From: Blautia sp.
GTDB lineage: Bacteria; Bacillota; Clostridia; Lachnospirales; Lachnospiraceae
Length of the DNA: 33,877 nucleotides
Direction of reading: 5' to 3'
Assembly (NCBI GenBank): GCA_030841965.1
Contig: JAUUSJ010000028.1
Coordinates: 1-33,877 of the forward strand
The translations under genes and the position numbers were made by a program. Below, one piece after another: positions 8,256 through 16,454 of the stretch. Within the stretch, counting starts at the first letter, position 1; every line of letters begins with the position of its first letter. The notes under the pieces are model-generated. The model was not told the origin of the DNA. It searched no databases and worked only from the letters and a program-made list of their open reading frames with translations.

Positions 8256-8360
8256 TCAGTGTTGCGAGAGCTAGACATACACTGATAGAACCAAATAACA
8301 CACGCTGTTGGATTGTTTAAGTTGGTGCCAGAATGGTCACTTAAAGGAGCGAAGACAGCG
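8256..8360 (+). promoter_or_regulatory. structured 5' leader of rpsB, possible ribosomal-protein autoregulatory RNA
   Basis: Three helices can be drawn by eye: TCAGTGT (8256-8262) with ACACTGA (8279-8285); CGCTGT (8303-8308) with ACAGCG (8355-8360); and inside the latter TTTAAGT (8316-8322) with ACTTAAA (8338-8344), capped by GCCA-GAA-TGGT. The outer helix closes 13 bases before the rpsB Shine-Dalgarno. Autogenous control of rpsB-tsf by S2 is known in gammaproteobacteria; whether this leader does the same is inference. Confidence 0.5.
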
Positions 8361-8387
8361 GAAGAACAACCAAAAAGGAGAAATACA

Positions 8388-9116
8388 ATGAGCGTAATTT
8401 CAATGAAACAGTTATTAGAGGCTGGTGTTCATTTTGGACATCAGACAAGAAGATGGAACCCTAAGATGGCTCCTTATATTTACACAGAGCGTAACGGAAT
8501 CTATATTATCGACTTACAGAAATCTGTAGGAATGGTAGATGACGCTTATAATGCAGTAAAAGACTGTGTTGCAAATGGTGGAAAGATTTTATTTGTAGGA
8601 ACAAAGAAACAGGCTCAAGATTCTATTAAGGCAGAGGCAGAGCGTTGTGGAATGTACTACGTAAACCAGAGATGGTTAGGTGGTATGTTGACAAACTTTA
8701 AGACAATCCAGTCTAGAATTCAGCAGTTAAAGAAGATTGAAGAGATGCAAGAAGACGGAACATTTGATGTTCTTCCTAAGAAAGAAGTAATCGAGCTTAA
8801 AAAGCAGATGGAGAAATTACAGAAGAACTTAGGTGGAATCAAGGAGATGAGAGAAGTTCCTGATATGATTTTCGTAGTTGACCCAAGAAAAGAGAGAATC
8901 TGTATTCAGGAAGCACATACTCTTGGTATTCCATTGGTAGGTATTGCTGATACAAACTGTGACCCAGAAGAATTAGATTACGTAATTCCAGGAAATGACG
9001 ATGCAATCCGCGCTGTTAAATTAATCGTTTCTAAGATGGCAGACGCTGTTATTGAGGCAAATCAGGGTATGGATGCAGCAGATGTAGAAGAAGTAGAGGA
9101 AGAAGACGCTGAGTAA
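8388..9116 (+). CDS. rpsB: 30S ribosomal protein S2
   Basis: A 242-residue S2 protein of the small ribosomal subunit. MSVISMKQLLEAGVHFGHQT, RRWNPKMAPYIY and QRWLGGMLTNFKTI are family hallmarks, and VVDPRKE and PGNDDAIRA follow in the expected order. The C-terminal acidic tail (EEVEEEDAE) is common in Clostridia. The ATG at 8388 has AAAAGGAG seven bases upstream; the frame is open for 25 codons further upstream, but that part overlaps the structured leader and is not S2 sequence. It forms the usual rpsB-tsf pair. Confidence 0.98.
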   Translation: MSVISMKQLLEAGVHFGHQTRRWNPKMAPYIYTERNGIYIIDLQKSVGMVDDAYNAVKDCVANGGKILFVGTKKQAQDSIKAEAERCGMYYVNQRWLGGMLTNFKTIQSRIQQLKKIEEMQEDGTFDVLPKKEVIELKKQMEKLQKNLGGIKEMREVPDMIFVVDPRKERICIQEAHTLGIPLVGIADTNCDPEELDYVIPGNDDAIRAVKLIVSKMADAVIEANQGMDAADVEEVEEEDAE

Positions 9117-9143
9117 TTTCTACAAAGTGACTTACAAGAATAC

Positions 9144-9174
9144 GTGCCCTGGCCTTTGGCTAGGGTACTTTTAG
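9144..9174 (+). terminator. strong hairpin between rpsB and tsf
   Basis: GTGCCCTGGCC and GGCTAGGGTAC form an 11-bp stem (two G.U pairs) around a TTT loop, followed by TTTTAG. It may act as a partial terminator, setting tsf below rpsB, or as a processing site. Confidence 0.65.
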
Positions 9175-9210
9175 TAATAAGACTATAAATTTGCAATGGA
9201 GGAAAAAACA

Positions 9211-10143
9211 ATGGCTATTACAGCAAAGATGGTAAAAGAGTTAAGAGAGATGACTGGCGCAGGAATGATGGACTGCAAGAAAGCTTTGACAGAGACAAAC
9301 GGAGATATGGATAAAGCTATCGAAGTTTTAAGAGAGAAAGGACAGGCTAAGGCTGTCAAGAAAGCTGGAAGAATCGCAGCAGAAGGTTTAGTAGCTACAA
9401 CAGTGAGCGAGGACGGAAAGAAAGCAGCTATCGTTGAGGTAAACTCTGAGACAGACTTCGTAGCAAAGAATGATATGTTCCAGGCATATGTTGCAGATGT
9501 CGCAGCACAGGCACTTAGCACAGATGCGGCAGATATCGACGCTTTCTTAGCAGAGCCATGGGCAGCAGATACAACAAAGACAGTAAAAGACGCGTTGACA
9601 GAGAAGATTTCCGTAATCGGAGAGAACTTAAATATCAGAAGATTTGCACAGGTTGAGGCTGCTGACGGATTCGTGGCTTCTTATATCCATGCAGGCGGAA
9701 AAATCGGTGTATTAGTGGCAGTCGCTACTGATGTCATCAATGACGCTGTAAAAGAGATGGGTAAGAATATTGCTATGCAGGCAGCTGCTTTAAAACCAGT
9801 TTATACAAGCAGAGCAGAGGTTGACCAGGCTTATATCGAGAAAGAGAAAGAAGTATTGACAGCTCAGGCTAAGAATGAGAAGCCAGACGCTAACGATAAG
9901 ATTATCAACGGTATGGTTATGGGACGTATCAACAAAGAGTTAAAAGAGATTTGTCTCTTAGACCAGGTATATGTAAAAGCAGAAGATGGAAAACAGGCTG
10001 TCTCCAAATACGTAGAGCAGGTTGCAAAAGAGAACGGTGCGAATATTACAATCAAGAGCTTTGTTCGTTTTGAGACAGGAGAGGGAATCGAGAAAAAGCA
10101 AGAAGACTTTGCGGCCGAGGTGGCTGCTCAGATGAACATGTAA
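9211..10143 (+). CDS. tsf: translation elongation factor Ts
   Basis: A 310-residue EF-Ts, the nucleotide exchange factor that regenerates EF-Tu-GTP. The N-terminal UBA-like segment contains VKELREMTGAGMMDCKKAL, the EF-Tu-contacting module, followed by VEVNSETDFVAKN and the core subdomains with YIHAGGKIGVLV. The ATG at 9211 (MAITAKMVKELR) is used, with GGAGG at 9198-9202; an in-frame ATG at 9196 overlaps that site. It is downstream of rpsB across a hairpin and is followed by a strong terminator. Confidence 0.98.
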   Translation: MAITAKMVKELREMTGAGMMDCKKALTETNGDMDKAIEVLREKGQAKAVKKAGRIAAEGLVATTVSEDGKKAAIVEVNSETDFVAKNDMFQAYVADVAAQALSTDAADIDAFLAEPWAADTTKTVKDALTEKISVIGENLNIRRFAQVEAADGFVASYIHAGGKIGVLVAVATDVINDAVKEMGKNIAMQAAALKPVYTSRAEVDQAYIEKEKEVLTAQAKNEKPDANDKIINGMVMGRINKELKEICLLDQVYVKAEDGKQAVSKYVEQVAKENGANITIKSFVRFETGEGIEKKQEDFAAEVAAQMNM

Positions 10144-10179
10144 TATATTTGTATAGTTTCATTTGATAAGATTTTTTAG

Positions 10180-10239
10180 GGCTTCCAAAACCTTATAAGT
10201 ACTTTATTTTCGTACTTATAAGGCTTTGGGAGCCTTTTT
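10180..10239 (+). terminator. rho-independent terminator of rpsB-tsf
   Basis: GGCTTCC at 10180 followed by CCTTATAAGTAC pairs with GTACTTATAAGG...GGGAGCC ending at 10234, giving a stem of about 20 bp, then TTTTTA. The T tract lies only on the plus strand, so it serves tsf rather than the convergent regulator gene. Confidence 0.9.
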
Positions 10240-10240
10240 A

Positions 10241-11827
10241 TTATATGTTTCGATAATCTTTTGGCGATAGACCAGTAATTTTTTTGAATACCTTACTAAA
10301 GTAAAAAGAATTTTCAAATCCGAGCTTATCAGAAATCTCATATATCTTTAAATTCGTTTCTTTTAGAAGCTGCTTTGATTCTGTGATTTTCTGTACGGTA
10401 ATATATTCGCTAATTCCAATATCCATATTTTTCTTAAAAATTTGACTTAAATAATTTGGACTGATTCCAAAATTATCTGCAATATCTTGGAGATAAATCC
10501 GCTCATGAATATGTTCTTTTATATACTGACAGCATAGGGCGGTGAGAGAATTTTTATGTTCTCTTTTATATTTCGCAAAGAAATCGTATAACCCTACCTC
10601 AAGCTGATGGAGCCAATCCATGATGGATGGCACAGTTTTTTGTCGGTAGAGGGAACAGTAAGAGTCTGGTTGGCTTTTAAATATCTCTGATACGATTTCA
10701 TTTCCATCTGGCAGCAGAGTGATAGATAAGTGAAGGATACTGCTTGCAGCATCGAGCGCCTGAGCAAACGGAACATGTTCTGTCGAGAGAATTTCAGTAA
10801 TATTTTCCATAATATCTTTTAGAGAATCTTCATCGACCTCCTCAAATGCTCGGCGGATATCATCTCGAAAAAGGGAGAGATTGAATACATTTCTTAGAGT
10901 GCTGATATTAGGTAACTCATCCCAAAATAGTAGTGGCTGTTTGTCCGATACATACTCGGTAATCTGCTTAGAGTCATAGTAGGAGGAGGATAAATCTAGG
11001 GGGTCTGTTTTTATCCCGCCGATGCTTGTGAGAAAAGTCACATTATAGTAGTTATGAAGCATACTTAATGTAGATTCTAATGCAGATTTCACATAAGATT
11101 TCCAATTCTCTAGATGTAATTTGTCAATACAAAATATAGCGGCTAGATATCGGGTATCGAGGGCGATAATCTGGCAGGAGATATATTTGGAAATTAATTC
11201 CTGAAACATTTGTAATGTCTGGTCGTATGATTGAAACGGGATATTCTCAGCACAAGTATTTGGAAAAAATTGAATACTCGCTGCGACATATCCAGCGGCA
11301 TCTAATTTAATATGGAATTCCTCTGCCTGAAGGAGAAACTGTTCTCTGCTTTCAAATAGGTTATTTAGAAGGCGAATATAGAATCTCTCTTGGAATAAAA
11401 TCAGACTCTGAGTGGATTCATTTGTAGAAGAGTTCCGAGACTGAAATAAACGGATTTGCTCTAATGCCTTTTTTACAGAGGCAGTCAGAGATTCTGGGGT
11501 GAGGTCGATTTTTACGAGATAATCGACTGCCTGAAAGCTGAGCGCTTCTCTTGCGTACTGAAAATCTTCATATCCAGTCAGGATGATAAAGACAGGGAGA
11601 GGACCAAGTTCATCTCTACACCGCTTGCCAAGCTCCAGTCCGGAGGAGCAAGGCATTTGGATATCTGTGATAACGAGCTCAGGTTGATATTCTTGAATTA
11701 GTTTCCAGGCATTATCTCCGTTAGAGGCGGTTCCACAGATTTCGATATCTAATTTTTTCCAATCAATCATAGATTTTAGTCCAACTTGGATTAGTGGTTC
11801 ATCATCAGCAATTATTAGTTTTATCAT
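10241..11827 (-). CDS. YesN-like response regulator with AraC-type DNA-binding domain
   Basis: A 528-residue response regulator. The receiver domain has DDE at 8-10, phosphoacceptor D55 in VITDIQMP, T84 in ILTGYEDF and K106 in YLVKID. A long middle region of low recognisability follows, then a C-terminal AraC/XylS double helix-turn-helix of about 100 residues (IYLQDIADNFGISPNYLSQI ... IYEISDKLGFENSFYFSKVF, ending GLSPKDYR). AAGGAG lies seven bases before the ATG. It is four bases downstream of the kinase gene and so in the same operon. Such pairs usually activate an adjacent carbohydrate operon, here the divergent importer and glycosidase genes starting at 13942 (inference from context). Confidence 0.93.
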   Translation of the reverse strand: MIKLIIADDEPLIQVGLKSMIDWKKLDIEICGTASNGDNAWKLIQEYQPELVITDIQMPCSSGLELGKRCRDELGPLPVFIILTGYEDFQYAREALSFQAVDYLVKIDLTPESLTASVKKALEQIRLFQSRNSSTNESTQSLILFQERFYIRLLNNLFESREQFLLQAEEFHIKLDAAGYVAASIQFFPNTCAENIPFQSYDQTLQMFQELISKYISCQIIALDTRYLAAIFCIDKLHLENWKSYVKSALESTLSMLHNYYNVTFLTSIGGIKTDPLDLSSSYYDSKQITEYVSDKQPLLFWDELPNISTLRNVFNLSLFRDDIRRAFEEVDEDSLKDIMENITEILSTEHVPFAQALDAASSILHLSITLLPDGNEIVSEIFKSQPDSYCSLYRQKTVPSIMDWLHQLEVGLYDFFAKYKREHKNSLTALCCQYIKEHIHERIYLQDIADNFGISPNYLSQIFKKNMDIGISEYITVQKITESKQLLKETNLKIYEISDKLGFENSFYFSKVFKKITGLSPKDYRNI

Positions 11828-11831
11828 TTTC

Positions 11832-13637
11832 TTACTCCTTTATAGTTTGTGTGAGGGCGGGCAGGAGGATGGACATACAGGTGTACTCACCAAGTATGCT
11901 CTCGATATGTATTCCATAGCCTTCGCCGAAGTTATATTGAATTCTTTTATTTACAACGTTGATGCCAATCTGTCTAAAAAAACTAGAGCGATGAAAGGAA
12001 TCATCCGATAAGATAGAGTCAATTGTTTTTTGGTCCATTCCAACTCCATCGTCTCGGACATCAATTTGGATATTTTTATCGCCGCAAGAATAGATATGAA
12101 TATCGATATGTCCTGCCTGACCTTTTGGCTCAATGCCGTGAAAAATAGCGTTTTCCACGATAGGTTGAAGCGTAAAGCGAAGAATCTGATTCTCTAAGAG
12201 AGATTCCTCTTCTATATGATACTCCATTGTAATATTTCCACCGTACCGATATTTTTGTATTGTAAAATAATCGTCCAAGAGCTGAAGTTCTTCTCGGATA
12301 GGAATAATTGTCGTACTGCCTTTTGAGATATTTTTTAGCAAATGTGCGAGGGCGGTAGTCATTTCAGAGATTCCGGTTGCATGTTGTGCGACGGCCATCC
12401 ACTTGATGGAATTTAATGTATTATAGAGAAAATGCGGATTAATTTGGCTTTGCAACATCTGGTATTCGTAATCCTTTTTTTGTTTTTCGTAAGAAATCCG
12501 CTGTTCCATCAGGTCGCTGATATCTGTGGCAAGCTGATTGATATTATGTCCGATATCTCCAAATTCATTATCCCATTCAATAGATGGATTTTGGGAAAAA
12601 TCTCCACTTGCGATAGAGTGAAGCTGTTTTTTTAGTATTTCCACTGGTTTTGTCACATTTTTAGACAGTAATGTCATAAGTAAGAAACCGATTATAATGA
12701 TAAAAACTACAATAAACAAAAAAATCGCAAGATATCCTGTTATAAAATTTCCCTGTATATCCGTTGAGATGGGAAGTGTAATAGAACAGTTATCTGCATC
12801 TAAAGGGGAAGATACATAAATTGGTGAAAAAGGTTTGGAGGATATTTTGCAAACGGATGTATCTTCTCTGAGAAATTTATCTCGTTTCGTCTTAGTTATA
12901 TTTGGAATCTGATTGATATGTCTCATTGTATTCCCAGAAATTTCGTAAGTTTCGTTTCCAATCGTAAGATATACAGGAAGTTTTTCTTGTCTAGAAAACT
13001 CAATCAATGGGTTCGTAAATAAAGAAAGAGAAATCTGTATATAGGATATTCCTATCTCAGTATTATTATAAGGATGAGAGATGGGACGAATGATAGGAAA
13101 CATTTTTTCTGGGGAAGCCATAAAAGGGTCTTCTTGGATACCAACGGAAAAACTGTAGTCGGAGGCATTGATTAACTGTTCATAATAAGGTAATTTCTCG
13201 ATAATCTCTACTACATTGCGGTCAGTAGAATAGCTGCTGTTTGCAATTCTTTGTAAGAACTTGGTATTTGTAGTATTAGCGATGATAATTCTTGAAATAT
13301 ATTTCGATGCTGGATTGCTTATATATTCTTCCGCTAATCTCTCGGTTGCCTGTTTTGTGAGGGCTTCGTAGGAGTTCGGATTACAAGAGAGATAATTTAG
13401 GATATCTGTATTTGTCTGGCTCCATTTGGATAATTCTATAATATTTTCCATATTTTTGTTTATGTTATTTCGCAGCGACTGTAAATTTGTCTCGGCTGCG
13501 TGGATGGAGTTGGATTTCAAGTTATTTGAGAACATAATATAACCAAGAATAGAAGTCCCAAATCCAAGAATAAGCATAAGGACGATTGTGATTTTAAAAA
13601 ATTTTTGTTGCAATGTTTTGGAAGGGGTTTTTTTCAT
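11832..13637 (-). CDS. YesM/LytS-like sensor histidine kinase
   Basis: A 601-residue membrane kinase. An N-terminal membrane helix (ITIVLMLILGFGTSILGYIM) is followed by an extracytoplasmic sensor domain of about 280 residues, a second helix (GYLAIFLFIVVFIIIIGFLL), a HAMP linker, and the HPK7-type kinase region with H402 in QINPHFLYNTLN and the ATP-binding motifs QPIVENAIFHG and DDGVGMD. The ATG at 13637 is preferred because AAGGAGG lies upstream; a 30-codon extension to 13727 has no site and overlaps the promoter region. It is expected to sense an extracellular sugar and phosphorylate the neighbouring YesN-like regulator. Confidence 0.93.
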   Translation of the reverse strand: MKKTPSKTLQQKFFKITIVLMLILGFGTSILGYIMFSNNLKSNSIHAAETNLQSLRNNINKNMENIIELSKWSQTNTDILNYLSCNPNSYEALTKQATERLAEEYISNPASKYISRIIIANTTNTKFLQRIANSSYSTDRNVVEIIEKLPYYEQLINASDYSFSVGIQEDPFMASPEKMFPIIRPISHPYNNTEIGISYIQISLSLFTNPLIEFSRQEKLPVYLTIGNETYEISGNTMRHINQIPNITKTKRDKFLREDTSVCKISSKPFSPIYVSSPLDADNCSITLPISTDIQGNFITGYLAIFLFIVVFIIIIGFLLMTLLSKNVTKPVEILKKQLHSIASGDFSQNPSIEWDNEFGDIGHNINQLATDISDLMEQRISYEKQKKDYEYQMLQSQINPHFLYNTLNSIKWMAVAQHATGISEMTTALAHLLKNISKGSTTIIPIREELQLLDDYFTIQKYRYGGNITMEYHIEEESLLENQILRFTLQPIVENAIFHGIEPKGQAGHIDIHIYSCGDKNIQIDVRDDGVGMDQKTIDSILSDDSFHRSSFFRQIGINVVNKRIQYNFGEGYGIHIESILGEYTCMSILLPALTQTIKE

Positions 13638-13941
13638 AATAGGTAGTCCTCCTTGTAGTTTGTTTGACGCATCAGCATACTGCATTTTATGCCTTTTAGT
13701 TTGAGAAACAGCTTTGTTGTTTCGCAAGGTATATATATAGTATACTTGAAAAATATAGATAAAGGAAAGAATATCTTAAAAAAATATATAATTTTGTATG
13801 AAAAAGACATTTTTTGGGATAAGGGGAGAAAAGTATATAAAAAATCTTAGAGAGAAAAAACATAAAATCGTAGACCAGTCTATGGCAATCAAAGAGTAAT
13901 TTCAGTAGAATTAAGATATAAAAAAGAGGAGGCTTTAAGGT
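13638..13941. promoter_or_regulatory. divergent promoter region between two-component genes and sugar operon
   Basis: About 300 bp of AT-rich sequence with no gene. It holds two imperfect direct repeats, GAGAAAAGTATATAAAAAATC-like at 13826-13846 (split here only by length) and a shorter GAGAAAAAACATAAAATC at 13852-13869, in the place expected for the AraC-type regulator, and a short inverted repeat TAGAC-CA-GTCTA at 13871-13882. No convincing -35/-10 pair stood out, consistent with activator-dependent promoters. The Shine-Dalgarno GAGGAGG precedes 13942. Confidence 0.4.
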
Positions 13942-15294
13942 ATGAGAAAGAAATTAATGAGTGCCGTGCTAGTATTGGCAATGGCGGCAACTACCCTCGC
14001 AGGATGCGGAGGAAGTACAACAGATGGAGCAAAGGAGCAGTCTTCCAATGAACAGGCTGAGACAGTCGGAAGTAATGTTGTCAGCGGTTCTGACGATGCT
14101 AAGACTGTATTAAAATGGGCAATCTGGGATGCAAAGAAAGCGTTATATTGGCAGGCGATTGCAGATGCCTACACAGAGAAAAATCCAGATGTCAGGATTG
14201 AGATGACGGATTTAGGTTCGTCTGATTATGGCACTGTTCTATCGACGGAATTGTCTGGCTCTGGCTCGGAGTTTGATGTTGTGACTGTGAAAGATGTTCC
14301 TGGGTATGCGACATTAGTGTCAAAGGGTGTTTTGGAACCGTTAAGTGATAGAATTGCCGAAGATGGAGTAGATTTATCACTCTATAATGGTATCACGGAC
14401 CAGGTGACAGTAGATGGAAAATTATACCAATTTCCATTCCAGAAAGACTTTTGGTTGCTCTACTATAATAAGGACATTTTTGACGACGCTAAGGTAGAGT
14501 ATCCAAGCAATGATATGACAATCGAAGAGTATGATAAATTAGTTCGCTCGGTTACAAAATCTGGATTTGGTGATGAGCAGATTTATGGTGCTCACTACCA
14601 TACATGGAGAAGTGCGGTTCAGCTCTTTGGAATTCTCGATGGAAAACATTCTATCTTGGATGGAAATTATGATTTTGCAAAGCCATATTATGAGATGGTG
14701 AAAAAACAAGAGGAGGATGGAGTTTGTAGAACTTATATTGACACAAATGCCTCCCAGCTTCATTATTCAGCGGCATTTTCAGAGGGAAATACGGCGACTA
14801 TGAATATGGGTACTTGGTATATCACAACTTTGATTTCAAGTCTTAAAACGGGAGAGTATGATCAAGACCTAGTCGGAAATTGGGGATTGGCTAAATATCC
14901 ACATCCAGATGGTGTCGAAGCGGGAACTACCTTGGGAACCGTTACTGGACTGGCCATTCCGACTTCTTCCAAGAATAAAGACGCTGCATGGGATTTTATT
15001 AAGTTCGCAGGTGGAGAAGAGGGTGCGATGGTTCTCGCAAGCCTTGGAAATTTCCCAGCAATTATGACAGATGAAGTTATCGATACTCTGACAAGCATTG
15101 AGGGATTTCCACAAGATGAGGGTAGTAAAGAGGCGTTAAAGACTGCCAAGATTTATTTGGAAGCACCATATGCGGATAATATTTCTGAGATTAGTACTAT
15201 TTTGGATACGTATCATAAGGATATTATGAATGGAGATATATCGATTGAAGATGGAATTCAAAAGATGAATAAAGAGATTAGCTCACTGAAATAG
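13942..15294 (+). CDS. sugar ABC transporter solute-binding lipoprotein (family 1)
   Basis: A 450-residue extracellular binding protein. The lipoprotein signal peptide MRKKLMSAVLVLAMAATT ends in lipobox LAGC with lipidated C22, followed by a Ser/Thr/Gln-rich linker to about residue 50. The mature part has the family 1 pattern: WAIWDAKKALYWQAIADAYT, then DVVTVKDVPGYATLVSKGVL, LYQFPFQKDFWLLYYNKDIF and the C-terminal helix region. It delivers sugar to the two permeases downstream and is the first gene of the operon. A strong palindrome after it may raise its level above that of the permeases. Confidence 0.93.
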   Translation: MRKKLMSAVLVLAMAATTLAGCGGSTTDGAKEQSSNEQAETVGSNVVSGSDDAKTVLKWAIWDAKKALYWQAIADAYTEKNPDVRIEMTDLGSSDYGTVLSTELSGSGSEFDVVTVKDVPGYATLVSKGVLEPLSDRIAEDGVDLSLYNGITDQVTVDGKLYQFPFQKDFWLLYYNKDIFDDAKVEYPSNDMTIEEYDKLVRSVTKSGFGDEQIYGAHYHTWRSAVQLFGILDGKHSILDGNYDFAKPYYEMVKKQEEDGVCRTYIDTNASQLHYSAAFSEGNTATMNMGTWYITTLISSLKTGEYDQDLVGNWGLAKYPHPDGVEAGTTLGTVTGLAIPTSSKNKDAAWDFIKFAGGEEGAMVLASLGNFPAIMTDEVIDTLTSIEGFPQDEGSKEALKTAKIYLEAPYADNISEISTILDTYHKDIMNGDISIEDGIQKMNKEISSLK

Positions 15295-15341
15295 GAATAG
15301 TTTGGTATTAAGAGCCGGTAATATTGCGGTACGCTTATGTT

Positions 15342-15381
15342 ATGATGTTGGGGTCAAAAGGTCTTTTGACCCTGGTATCAT
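15342..15381 (+). repeat. 40-nt intercistronic palindrome with tandem wobble pairs
   Basis: ATGATGTTGGGGTCAAAAG and CTTTTGACCCTGGTATCAT are complementary arms flanking GT, allowing an 18-bp stem with a four-base loop. Four consecutive positions (15347-15350 with 15373-15376) are G.U or U.G pairs. The GGGTCAAAAG/CTTTTGACCC core and the GGTATCA flank recur at 29291-29489, so this is a dispersed repeat lying between the binding-protein and permease genes. It may stabilise the upstream message or partly terminate. Confidence 0.8.
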
Positions 15382-15447
15382 GTTATTGGCTTATATAATA
15401 GCTCTTTTGTCAACTACTCATCACTGAAAGGCAATGGAGTTTGACTT

Positions 15448-16431
15448 ATGACAAATAAAAGAGTTTTATCTATGAAAAAAGAAAGGAGGGCGCTATATAA
15501 AGCGCAAAATGATATGGAAAATGTGAGTGAAATGACGAGAAATAAAAGAGTACGAGATAGAAAACGAGCGCTTGTCGCATATTCCTTTATAGCACCGAAT
15601 TTTATTGGATTTGCAGTTTTTACAATGATTCCAATCATCTGTGCATTTGCCTTGGGATTTCTAAAATGGGATGGAAATAATGCCATTGAGTTTGCAGGGC
15701 TTTCTAATTTTGCGAGATTAGCTGGAGATACTTTGTTTTGGGCATCTCTAAAAAATACAATTATCTACTGTCTGGGTACGGTTCCGCTGACAATGTTGGC
15801 ATCCTTGGGGCTGGCAATCATTTTGAATCAGAAGATAAAGGGAAAGGGAATTTTTCGTACGATAGCTTTTTTTCCTTATGTGGCATCTTTGGTGGCGATT
15901 ACAGCCGTTTGGGCGATGGTATTTCATCCAAGTAAGGGACCAGTCAATGCGATTCTCTATTATGTATTTCATATAAAAAATCTTCCAAACTGGTTTGGAG
16001 GAGATTTGATTTTACTGACTCTCATTTTGTTTAGTGTATGGAAATATATGGGATATTATATGGTAATTTATCTCGCAGGACTTCAGGGAATCTCGGGAGA
16101 ATTATACGAGGCGGCTTCCCTCGATGGGGCGACGACTTGGCAGAAATTTGTCTATGTAACTTGGCCTCAGCTTCGTCCGACGACATTTTTTGTTACTGTT
16201 ATGCTGACAATTAACTGTTTTAAAGTTTATGATATTGCAATTATGCTCGCTGGAGGTGGAGACGGAAGACTTGGAACATCCTCTACAGTACTTGTCTACT
16301 ATATTTATCAAAAGGCATTTATTGAGTGGGATTTGGGATATTCCAGTGCGATTGCGATGGTATTATTCTTAATGGTTTTGATTATTACCCTGATTCAATT
16401 TTGGGGGGAAGCAAAATATGAGAATTCGTAA
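15448..16431 (+). CDS. sugar ABC transporter permease, MalF-like
   Basis: A membrane permease of up to 327 residues with six predicted helices (first at about 47-68: FIGFAVFTMIPIICAFALGF) and the EAA loop EAASLDGATTWQKFVYVTWP that contacts the ATPase. Start is uncertain: ATG 15448 has TGGAG nine bases upstream, whereas ATG 15514 (305 residues) has AAGGAGGG 24 bases upstream with a GCGCT/AGCGC hairpin in between that could shorten the gap. The charged N-terminal stretch to about residue 42 is not needed for the fold. It pairs with the next permease; no ATP-binding subunit is encoded nearby. Confidence 0.9.
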   Translation: MTNKRVLSMKKERRALYKAQNDMENVSEMTRNKRVRDRKRALVAYSFIAPNFIGFAVFTMIPIICAFALGFLKWDGNNAIEFAGLSNFARLAGDTLFWASLKNTIIYCLGTVPLTMLASLGLAIILNQKIKGKGIFRTIAFFPYVASLVAITAVWAMVFHPSKGPVNAILYYVFHIKNLPNWFGGDLILLTLILFSVWKYMGYYMVIYLAGLQGISGELYEAASLDGATTWQKFVYVTWPQLRPTTFFVTVMLTINCFKVYDIAIMLAGGGDGRLGTSSTVLVYYIYQKAFIEWDLGYSSAIAMVLFLMVLIITLIQFWGEAKYENS

Positions 16432-16454
16432 AATGAAGTGAAGGAGGAGAAGAG

